A stretch of 30,740 nt of DNA, taken from assembly GCA_001275005.1 (NCBI GenBank), contig JWZX01002191.1, positions 1 to 30,740 of the forward strand, written 5' to 3'. The stretch comes from Chrysochromulina tobinii. Its lineage: Eukaryota; Haptophyta; Prymnesiales; Chrysochromulinaceae. Positions 7,401 through 14,595 of the stretch are shown piece by piece. The translations under genes and the position numbers were made by a program. Each line of letters starts with the position of its first letter. Position 1 is the stretch's first letter. A model generated the notes under the pieces. The model saw nothing but the letters and a program-made list of their open reading frames with translations, was not told the DNA's origin and did not search any database.

Positions 7401-9131
7401 CTTGATTGCAGCTTGATTGCAGCTTGATTGCAGCTTGATTGCCTCATGTTTGCCTCTGGCGGATTACCTTTGATCAACTCTCGATGGTCCTCGGTCGCCT
7501 TCCTGATGGCCCCCCTCATCAGCTGATTACCTTTGATCAACTCTCGATGGTCCTCGGTCGCCTTCCTGATGGCCCCCCTCATCAGCTGATTGCATCCCTC
7601 ATCGCACCTGATTGCCTCCCTCATCAGGTGCGCGTGCGCTGCGAGGACGGCACCGTGCTCCGCCTGATTGCATCCCTCATTGTACATGATTGCCTCCCTC
7701 ATTGCGGATTGCGACGGCACCGTGCTCCGCCTGATTGCCTCCCTCATTGCACCTGATTGCCTCCCTCATCAGGTGCGCGTGCGCTGCGAGGACGGCACCG
7801 TGCTCCGCCTGACGTTGCGTGCAGCCGACCCCTTAAGCATGATCGCCTCCGCCGTGGAAGCACAACGACCCGAGGGCGCAGGTCCTTTCGTCCTGCGCGT
7901 GCCCTTCCCATCACGCGAGTACGCGAGCGTGGAGGAGCTCTCGACAAGTGTATGCATGCTGATTGCATGCTGCTTGCATGCTGATTGCATGCTGATTGCA
8001 TGCTGATTGCATGCTGATTGCCTCCCTTATCAGTGCGGATGGGGTGTACGCGATGCGCCGCGCTTGGAACCACCATCTGTAACCGCCATCAGGGGACCTC
8101 CCTCGCCCCGCATGCAAGTGCTCACCACGGCGTCCGCTTCGCCTCCTCTTCACACCTCTTCACACCTCTTCACACCCCTCTTCACACCTCTCTTCACAGG
8201 TGCGGCGCGCGGGGCTCGTGCCACGCGGCGCGATCATCGTGTTGGCCGAGCGTGATCGCGGCGTCGTGCGCCACGGCGAAGCGGCGGCGCGTGGGCGGGG
8301 GGTGGGGCGGGGGGCGGGGCGTGGTCGCGGTCGCGGCGGCGGATCGATTCAGGCGGAGCTCGCGATGATGATGCAGGCGATGGCGGAGATGCCAGGCGGC
8401 GAGATGGATGCCGCCATGCTGGGCGCCCTGGACGGCATGTTGGACGGCGGGGCGATGGGGGGCGCCATGGTGGGCGCGGAGGGGATGGCTGTGGAAGGCC
8501 TCCTCGAGGACGCCAGCTACGAGGCGCTCATGCAGCTCGAGGAGACGCTCGGGGGCGCCGTCTCCTCAGGGCTCAAGCCGGCAGATCTGGCGAGCTTGCA
8601 CCTGATCTGATTCGGCGAGATTGCACCTCATGCCGGCGGATCTGGCGAGATTGCACCTGACGAGATCGCACCTGACGAGATCGCACCTGACGAGATCGCA
8701 CCTGACGAGATTGCACCTGACGAGATTGCACCTGACGAGACCGCAGATCTGGCGTGTTTGCACCTGACGACCCTCGCCGAAGTGCCCCCTGGCTGCATGC
8801 AAGTGCTCACCACGGCGCCCCCCCTCCCCACCCCAGGCGAGATTGCAATTGACGACCCTCGCGGAAGTGCCCCCCGACGAGCAGCGCTGCTGCATCTGCT
8901 GCTGCGAGTACGCTGCCGGAGATCGCATGCTCACGCTCGCATGCAAGTGCTCACCACGGCGCTCTCGCGTATCCTCACAGGTACGTTGTCGGAGATCGCA
9001 TGCTCACGCTCGCATGCAAGCACAACTTCCACCCCGAGTGCATCGGGCCGTGGCTGGCGCGGAAGACGAGCTGCCCGCTTTGCAAGCAGCCGGCGCTCGG
9101 CGGGGGCGACACATCGGCCGATCCATATTAG
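4405..9131 (+). CDS. Double-UBX, RING-H2 protein (putative ubiquitin ligase, Cdc48/p97-linked), one apparent frameshift
   Basis: Proposed exons: 4405-5475, 5561-6468, 6716-6841, 6968-7297, 7773-7949, 8200-8589, 8837-8907 and 8981-9131, giving about 1,074 aa once one missing base is allowed. Residues 15-35 are a charged helix (ERERVLRQLEEDKAER) like those preceding UBX domains. UBX domain 1 spans about 75-207 and is interrupted by a charged helix. An acidic run of Asp/Glu follows, then Gly- and Ala-rich linkers. A second pre-UBX helix (REREKEAIKLRLAEDRR) precedes UBX domain 2 (about 813-900; VRCEDGTVLRLTL to GLVPRGAIIVL). A Met/Gly/Ala-rich region leads to a RING-H2 finger (about 1015-1060; CCIC, then CKHNFHPEC and CPLC). 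UBX domains bind the AAA ATPase Cdc48/p97 and RING-H2 fingers recruit E2 enzymes, so a role in ubiquitin-dependent extraction or turnover is inferred. The frame changes at the 8-G run 5199-5206, where one more G restores the acidic frame. Most introns are repeat arrays. Confidence 0.8.
5476..5560 (+). repeat. 85-nt intron beginning with a copy of the downstream exon
   Basis: The intron starts with GTAACCGCTTCGGACGGCCC and continues for about 40 nt that are repeated, with two differences, as the first 40 nt of the next exon at 5561. The rest is ATTGCCTCCCTA-type units ending CTCATCAG. Splicing here restores the frame exactly (85 nt removed, G|GT codon split). Confidence 0.85.
6469..6715 (+). 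repeat. 247-nt repeat intron with internal copies of the exon end
   Basis: The exon end CTCGGGTGCACAATCGATGA, continuing to the GTGCGC donor, is repeated twice inside the intron (near 6509 and 6570). The second internal copy carries on into the beginning of the next exon (CTGCCGACGACGACC). A 10-bp array of GATGACCTCT/GATTGCCTCT units then runs to CTCATCAG|GTGCGCCT. Phase 0 at both ends. Confidence 0.82.
6842..6967 (+). repeat. 126-nt 10-bp array intron
   Basis: Begins GTGCCTCTGATGG and consists of GATGGCCTCT, GATGACCGCT and GATGACCTCT units to CTCATCAG|GTGCTTCGG. It is phase 0. Reading through would meet stop codons, so splicing is required. Confidence 0.8.
7298..7772 (+). repeat. 475-nt composite intron with duplicated exon start
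   Basis: Contains an 11-bp array (TTGATTGCCGC units, 7316-7450), two copies of a 62-bp block starting GATTACCTTTGATC (7462 and 7524), and two imperfect copies of the following exon start. The first (7628) is preceded by CATCAG and reads GTGCGCGTGCGCTGCGAGGA; a shorter one lies near 7705. The final copy at 7773 continues into the second UBX domain. The acceptor at 7771-7772 gives an uninterrupted frame. Confidence 0.8.
7950..8199 (+). repeat. Intron with GCATGCTGATT array and TTCACACC units
   Basis: An 11-bp GCATGCTGATT array occupies about 7963-8020. A unique middle follows, holding the element CATGCAAGTGCTCACCACGG (8111-8130), and then a pyrimidine-rich run of CACCTCTTCA units that could serve as polypyrimidine tract before CACAG|GTGCGG. 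Phase 0 at both ends completes the UBX fold (ELSTS then VRRAGLVPRG). Confidence 0.75.
8111..8132. repeat. Dispersed element CATGCAAGTGCTCACCACGG, intron copy 1
   Basis: This short element recurs at 8796-8817 and 8941-8960 in two further introns of the same gene, each time shortly before a 3' splice site. A variant occurs in reverse orientation relative to the gene at 12138-12158, within a coding exon of the chromatin-reader gene. Confidence 0.75.
8590..8836 (+). repeat. GC-AG intron with 15-bp array and duplicated junction
   Basis: The donor is CTG|GCGAGCTTGCACCTGA and the downstream exon starts GCGAGATTGCAATTGA, a 16-bp near-copy. Between them is a 15-bp array of CCTGACGAGATCGCA units, a further near-copy of the exon (TTTGCACCTGACGACCCTCG at about 8757) and the element CATGCAAGTGCTCACCACGG. 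Only the GC donor keeps frame into the RING exon with phase 0. Confidence 0.72.
8908..8980 (+). repeat. 73-nt intron inside the RING finger, a near-perfect exon duplication
   Basis: The first 40 nt of the intron (GTACGCTGCCGGAGATCGCA onward) reappear with two differences as the first 40 nt of the final exon at 8981. Only about 33 nt of other sequence separates them. Splicing gives CCIC followed by CEYVVGDRMLTLACKHNFH, a regular RING-H2 spacing. Confidence 0.8.
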
Positions 9132-9897
9132 GCAAAGCAGCCTTGGCGGAGGCGACGTCTGCCCTCGGCAATTCACACCTTCAGGCCATTCACACTTCAG
9201 GCGACGTCTGCCCACGGCAACCATTGACGACCGAGCCGCTCTAGACTGAAGTGTGAATGGACTGAGACCGAGCCGCTTCGACGAGACGACGACGATGAGC
9301 TGCTATCTCCCCCGCCCCCCGCCCCCCCAACACACAGTACTTGAGGGGCGCCGTGGCGGGCGCATACGGGCGCAGGCAAGCGCTGGAGGCAGGCACAAGA
9401 GGGTGGGGGCGGGTGGCTTACGGGGGAGAGTGGGGGAGGGTGGCTTACGGGGGAGAGCATACCACGGAAGGAACCTACCAAGGTACCTCATTGCATGCAC
9501 AAGGCACGCCGTGCATGTGCCTCATCTGCACAGTTGAGCCGTCCCGTGCGTGTCTGCGTGAGGATCGTCATCGTTGGTTCGTGCATGCGGTGGCGTGGCC
9601 ACTTCGCTCCACGTCGAGGTATTGTCGTGTTGACACATCGTGTCACTCTCTGTCAGGACACAGGAGCAGCGTGGGGGGCTGGAGGAGCGTCGAGTTACAA
9701 CGTCTTGTGCGCGCAGCCGTAGTCGTGTGGTCGACGGCTCGAGGCGGTGGACCGTGGTCGGTGCGGTTGCGCGCGTGTGCGTGGCCACAAGCGATGTGCC
9801 ATGAGCGCTCGCGTGTGTTCGACTTACACGACTTTGCACCCGTTGGAGCACTCCACAGCCCATTCACACCTCTTCTTGCAGCTCCAGTTTCTGCAAA
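9132..9897. other. Intergenic, no convincing gene
   Basis: Holds the 3' flank of the UBX-RING gene and the upstream region of the next. Small direct repeats are visible: GCGACGTCTGCCC twice (9149 and 9199), GACCGAGCCGCT twice (9229 and 9266) and GGTGGCTTACGGGGGAGAG twice (about 9412 and 9439). A long open plus-strand frame from 9341 has biased, Arg/Cys-rich composition and no family similarity, so I leave it out. Confidence 0.5.
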
Positions 9898-10776
9898 TGT
9901 CGGAGAGGGCAAGGACGGCCACGGCCAACGTGGGCCTGGCCACGGCGGGCTTGTTGCCTACGAACATGCTGGGGAGCGCGGTGCCGGGGCGCCTCGCCAT
10001 GGGGCTGCCGCCGTCGGGGCCGGTGCAGCTCGGACCGTACGTCGCCGTTCCGGGCCGCAGCCTACGCTCGCTCCGTGGCCCGCACTCCAATCACGGCCGC
10101 AGCCCGACCATGGGCACCATCTCGCTGGCATCCATTCGCTCACTGCGGCCCGACATGGATGAGCCACCGCATCGGTTTCAGAACACGCCGGTGCGCGACG
10201 CACCCTGCCTCGTTGCCTCGACCTCCGCTCCCTCGTGACTCTGGCCACGCCCGCGCGCTCTCGCTCCGCAGGCCATCCCGCAGACGATGCTGGGCGGCAG
10301 CATGCGCTTGTCAGCCTCCGATGCAGCGCTCATCGCCATGTCCGCCGGCGCCCATCACGGCGCCCGCGTCTCGCCGCAGCGCACGAAGCCGAGGCCGCGC
10401 ACGCGAGATCCGATCCTTGGAGCCGTGCCCGAGCCGCTCGACACCGCCTACCGCGCGAGCACAGCGTCGCTGACGAGCGAGACGCTCGTTCGGGCTGGGC
10501 GGGCGCGAGTTCCCCTTCCCTCCGCGCGGCTCGATCGCCACCATCGGCTCCGAACATCTCACAAGCACAAGCACGAGCTCTGCCAAGCGCCCCTCTCGCC
10601 ACCTCCAGAAGCTCGAGTACGAGCTCTGGTGTGAAGCGCAGAGGCGGGCGATGGCCGAGGCGCAGCTGCGCACGGTGACGGTGCACGGACGCTCGCGCCC
10701 GCCCTGGCTCGGCGAGTTTGACGAGCCGCCTCACGGCAGCTCACGCAACGGCCTCATGCCCGTCTACACGAAGTGA
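9898..10776 (+). CDS. Unrecognised protein, about 260 aa, with one apparent frameshift
   Basis: I do not recognise this protein. Exon 1 runs from ATG 9898 to 10190 (MSERARTATANVGLATAG). The intron 10191-10271 is GT-AG and phase 0 and resembles an ordinary intron, with little repetition. Exon 2 starts AIPQTMLGGSMRLSASDAAL. Downstream of about 10490 the original frame becomes Arg/Pro/His-rich and stops at 10634. The neighbouring frame instead gives GREFPFPPRGSIATIGSEHL, a helical stretch HLQKLEYELWCEAQRRAMAEAQL and the ending NGLMPVYTK with a stop at 10774-10776. I therefore infer one extra base near 10491-10497 (the CGGG before CTGGGC), either an assembly error or a real lesion. The protein is rich in Ser, Arg and Pro, suggesting disorder, and carries no signal peptide or membrane segment. 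Confidence 0.55.
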
Positions 10777-11283
10777 ACGGGTCTTGCACGGGCGGGTGTG
10801 AACGGGCGGAAGCTGCCACTCTGTCACAGGGGGCCGCTCTCATTCACAGGGGGCCGCTCTCTCTCTGGCGGTGATGCCCCGAGCTGCGCTCAGTCTATGA
10901 TGTGTCTTGGTGCCCTGCGGGGTGTGCAGGGCGGTGATCTACGGAGATGCGATGCCGGTCGGCGCGCACACATGCGATTAACCCATGTCCATCCGCATTA
11001 TAACCATATGATCCATGATGACGCGTACAGTGGCGGTGTACAAGCTGAACGTCCCGTGTTCTTTGTGTTCCTCGGAAAAGTGAAATCTCTTAGAAATCTC
11101 GCGCTGCGGCCGGGGAGAAACATCTCGCCACTCGCGTCGGTCCAGTACTATGATGTGCTCATAGTACTATGATGTGCTCATGAATCCGTCGCGCCGCGGG
11201 CACAACCGGAACCGAACCGGTAAGAAGGCATCCAGTTCTTACCGCGGCGGGGGCATCCAATCCTGAAGGCATGCGAGCCCTAA
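10777..11283. other. Convergent intergenic region
   Basis: Lies between a plus-strand gene and the 3' end of the minus-strand chromatin-reader gene. It contains a 19-bp perfect tandem duplication (11144-11181) and the outer copy of a duplicated gene tail (11228-11277). No coding frame is supported. Confidence 0.5.
11144..11181. repeat. 19-bp perfect tandem duplication
   Basis: AGTACTATGATGTGCTCAT occurs twice head to tail. It is AT-rich compared with the surroundings and lies in the convergent intergenic region. Confidence 0.9.
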
Positions 11284-11340
11284 TTAGGCATCGCGCATCC
11301 AGTTCTTACCCGGGGGCATCCAGTCCTGAAGGCATGCGAG
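11228..11340. repeat. Direct repeat of the chromatin-reader gene tail
   Basis: GCATCCAGTTCTTACC followed by a G-rich run, GGGGGCATCCA and TCCTGAAGGCATGCGAG occurs at 11228-11277 and again at 11295-11340. The inner copy codes for the C-terminal LQDWMPPGKNWM of the minus-strand gene. The outer copy lies beyond its stop codon at 11284-11286. Confidence 0.85.
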
Positions 11341-14114
11341 TTCTCGCGGCCGCCGTCTCGTTTGCTTTTGGTTGACCGCCGCCTCGGCGCCACCGCACCC
11401 GTCCGCCGGAGTCGGCGAAGGCGTGCCCGCGGTGATCGATACGGCGCCTATCACCAGCTTTGGGTTGCGCCGTGACGAGCGGTTGGCGGCCGCAGCATCG
11501 GCCTCGGCGCTCGACACGGCGCATACGTCCATACTAGGCACGCCAAAGCTCGGCACGGCGCCGTCGTCATGACAAGCGTCATCAGCCTCGGCGCTGCTCA
11601 AGGCGTCAGACGCCTCCGCGACAGCTACCAGTGGCGCGCGCTTGAGCTCGCGCTTCGGTCCTCCTAACAAGGAAGGCTCGCGCTTCGGTTCTCCTAATAA
11701 GGAAGGCCCCCGATTCGGTTCTCCTAATAAGGAATGCCCCCGCTTCGGCTCTCCTAAAAAGGAAGGCTTCCGCTCTTTGACTGCTGCACATGCCCTAGCC
11801 TCGAGGGCGCCGTCGTGGGCAGCCTCGACGGCGGCGGCTGCTGCGGCGGCGGCGCGCGTCCCCACAGGCACAGGCGCCTTGCATTTCTGCCTCTTGAGGC
11901 CCGGCCCCCCGAACTTGCGCTTGTCGAGGCAGTTGGTACACTCACCGCAGTCCTCGACGAGCGCCGTCACGAGCGCCGCCTCGTCCTTCTCGCCCTCCGC
12001 CGTGGCGCTCGCGACGGCGCCCTCGATGGCGCCCGCGACGGCGCCCGCCTTCTTGACGGCTGCCTTCTTGGTCGCCGTCTGGTCCGCCCCCGCCTCCTCC
12101 ACCGCTGCCTCCGCCTCGGCCGCCTCGGCCGCCTCGCATGCAAGTGCTCGGCACGGCGCCTCGCCTGCCTCCCTCGCCGCCTCGGCCGCCTCGGCCGGCA
12201 CGGCTAGCTTCGACGCGGTCGCGCTCAGCTTGCGCTTGCCGCCGGTGCGTCGCCAGTCCTTGCCCTCCTCTTGCCACGTGAACCAGTCGACCCACTCGTT
12301 GTCGTGAAGCATACGCGCGCTGAACCAGCCCGTCTCTGGCCCAGAGCTGATCACTGAGACCACCGTCGCAGGTCGCCAGAGCGTCGCCCCCTCCTCCTCG
12401 ACCTCAATCTCAACGCGATCTCCCTCGCGCGGCCACCGCCACCCCGCGGGCGGCGGCGGCGGCTGCGGCAGCGGCGGCGGCACGCCGCTGACGCTCGCTG
12501 CGCCCCCCTCATTCACAGCCCCCTCATTCACAGCCTCTCCGTTCATCGCGTCGTCCTGGGACCGTTTGGTGCTCACGACGGCGCCTCGAGCCCGTGGCTG
12601 TCCGTCGATGGCGTCATGCGCCCCTGTCCTAATTAGGCTCGCGTTTGGAGACTGCCGAATTAGGCACTCCGGCGCCTTGTCCTCGTCAGAATGGTGACCA
12701 TCACGGCGCTGCGTGAGGAAGGCAAACCTGACGACCGAGAAACGCAGCGGCACTCAGTGGCATGCAGCGGCACTCAGCGGCACTCAGCGGCACTCAGCGG
12801 CACTCAGCGGCACTCGGTGGCACTCAGCGGCATGCAGCGGCACTCAGCGGCACTCGGTGGCACTCAGTGAGGTGGCACTCAGCATGCAATGAGGGAGGCA
12901 CTCAGCATGCAATGAGGGCGGCACTCAGTGGGGTGGCTCTCAGCATGCACTCCGCGTACCACCAGGAGGATTGCCATCGCTCCCCACAGACGTTACACTC
13001 GAGCGTGTCCTCAGCATCCTCGCATGCACGGCCAAAGCCGTTACATCTCCACATAGGCTTCACACACGCGGGCCTCGCATTGCCCTTGGCCGGCTTGCGC
13101 ACCTTGGATGCATGCAATTCCTTGAGGTCCTCGGCATCATCGCCCAAGTCCTCCACGTCCGTCACCGCCGCTTTCGCGTCAAGGCTCGTCTGCAGGAGAG
13201 GGGGCAGTCACGTCCAGTCACGTCCAGTCACGTCCAGTCACGTCCAGTCACGTCAAGTCTTGTAAAATCACGTCAAAATCGCCAGTTTTGTAGGAGGGAC
13301 AGTCGGCGGCAAGACGTGGCACTCAGAAGAAGTGCGTGGCCCTCGGAGGCACTACGTGGCACTCAGCGGCCAGTCGTATTCACACCTCGAGCAGCTGGGC
13401 GAGCTCCTCGGCTGTGAATCGGCGCTGCGGCAACGCCGAGGCCGACGAGGCTGACACGGCGTGCCAAGGCGATCGCGCGCTCGCGTCTGCTGGCGACGGT
13501 AGCGGTGCGGGCACCAGCAGCATGGGCGCGTTGCGCGGCTGCCCTGGCAACGGCTCTCCGACCATCCCGAGGGCGGTGCCGCTGGGGAGCTCGTCCGGGG
13601 TCGCGAGGCGCCATCGCACGCCGTCGAGGTCGGGGCACTTGCCAGCCACGGCGAGCTCACAGCGCGCGTAGAGCGTGGCCCCATCGAGCTGGTGCGGCCT
13701 GGGGCCTCTGGCCATGTCCGCCGCGTCCTCGCAGTACGGGCAGAACCAGTTGCCTTCGGGCTCGCGGTCCAGGGGCTCCTCGAGGCAGGCGAGGTGCCAT
13801 GCTTGGTTGCAGCCGGGCGTGTCGCAGAGCAAGACGCTGTTGCCGGGTTCGCTATTGCCCCCGCACCAGACGCAGAACATGTTCCGGATCGGGTTCGCTG
13901 CGACGCGGCCGTAGAGATCATCACACTGCCCGTTGGCTGCCGCCTGCGCCTTCACGTGGCTTTTGTAGCGGGTGCCATCCGGTGCGACGTAGACCTTGTA
14001 CCGTGGCAACCTCCCGCCCGGCCCACCACCCTTGCGAGGGAAGACCTCGACGACCCATCCGGGCCCAAGCTCGGGGTAGGGCCTCGACGAGATGCAGTTG
14101 ACGGCCGGCGCCAT
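11284..14114 (-). CDS. MBD-like, PHD, Tudor-like and CXXC protein (putative chromatin/CpG reader)
   Basis: Exons: 14114-13386, 13189-12951 and 12727-11284, joined in frame to 803 aa. Residues 15-65 (GPGWVVEVFPRKGG, then YKVYVAPDGTRYKS) have the layout of a methyl-CpG-binding domain. A complete PHD finger follows with C81, C84, C97, C102, H107, C110, C125 and C128 (C4HC3). Exon 2 brings a second Cys cluster (RCNGFGRAC, then LECNVCGERW), perhaps a zinc ribbon. Residues 421-485 (EGDRVEIEVEE to WVDWFTWQEEG) resemble a Tudor/Agenet fold. Residues 583-605, CGECTNCLDKRKFGGPG ending in a Cys, match the second half of a CXXC zinc finger, which recognises CpG DNA. The C-terminal third has a fourfold 11-residue repeat (LLGEPKR). 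Nuclear location and a reader function are inferred. Both introns carry 10-bp arrays. The exon 2-3 junction is less certain than the other. Confidence 0.78.
11644..11768. repeat. Coding 33-bp tandem repeat
   Basis: Four in-frame copies of a unit that on the minus strand codes for SLLGEPKRGP-like 11-residue repeats of the chromatin-reader protein. Copies differ at a few bases but keep length, so frame has been preserved. Confidence 0.85.
12728..12950 (-). repeat. Intron 2 of the chromatin-reader gene, 10-bp array
   Basis: On the sense (minus) strand the intron is mostly CTGAGTGCCG units (plus strand CACTCAGCGG), with a few CATGC variants and two copies of a block containing CTGAGTGCCTCCCTCATTGC. 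Donor GT at 12950-12949 and acceptor AG at 12729-12728 give phase 2 on both sides. Confidence 0.7.
13190..13385 (-). repeat. Intron 1 of the chromatin-reader gene with ACTGGACGTG array
   Basis: Sense-strand GT at 13385-13384 (GAG|GTGTGA) and AG at 13191-13190 (CCTGCAG). The middle holds four copies of ACTGGACGTG (10 bp), preceded by relatives of the CTGAGTGCC unit. Phase 0. Confidence 0.78.
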
Positions 14115-14595
14115 CCTTCCTGTCGGCGCTAGCGATTTTCCCGGGCTCCGCTGCCGTTCCCGGTGTGAACCAGCTTTGAGCTTTCGTCAACCCCACATCG
14201 CTAGATGTCAAGCTGTTCTCTCGTCTCTGCAACAAAGAATGGCACTGCCAAAACCACACAGGAAACGCAGGAGTGACGAACAGGGCGCACCACAGCCGGG
14301 AGAGCTTCGCACCGTCCGCCCGACACATAAGGAACAATTCATTGTACTGTCATTGTACATCTCTCCCGGCGCTTCTCTCCCGCCCTCTCTCTCCCTCTTC
14401 CACGCCGAGACTCACTGATGCTCCAGCCCCGCGCTCGCCACGGCGCTCGCTTGGCCTTCGCAAGAGGGTCACAGGACGACTGGAGGACAGATGGGGACAC
14501 AGTGGGAAAAGGGAGCGCGGAGGGCCGTTGAAGGCCACGCTCGACACGGCGCTCCGGACCGATGGGATAAGGGAGCGCGGAAGGCCGTTGAGGCA
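14115..14595. other. Intergenic between two minus-strand genes
   Basis: Upstream region of the chromatin-reader gene and 3' flank of the kinase gene. It contains a roughly 54-bp block present twice (GGGAGCGCGGA with GGCCGTTGA, at about 14511 and 14570) and a short CATTGTAC direct repeat near 14340. No gene is supported. Confidence 0.45.

Noticed and set aside
9341-10162. 273-codon plus-strand frame
   Set aside because: It overlaps the better-supported gene at 9898 in another frame and has random-looking Arg/Cys/His-rich composition with a tandem repeat at its start.
12762-13265. Plus-strand open frame of Ser/His-rich repeats
   Set aside because: It is created by the CACTCAGCGG and CACGTCCAGT arrays in the minus-strand gene's introns.
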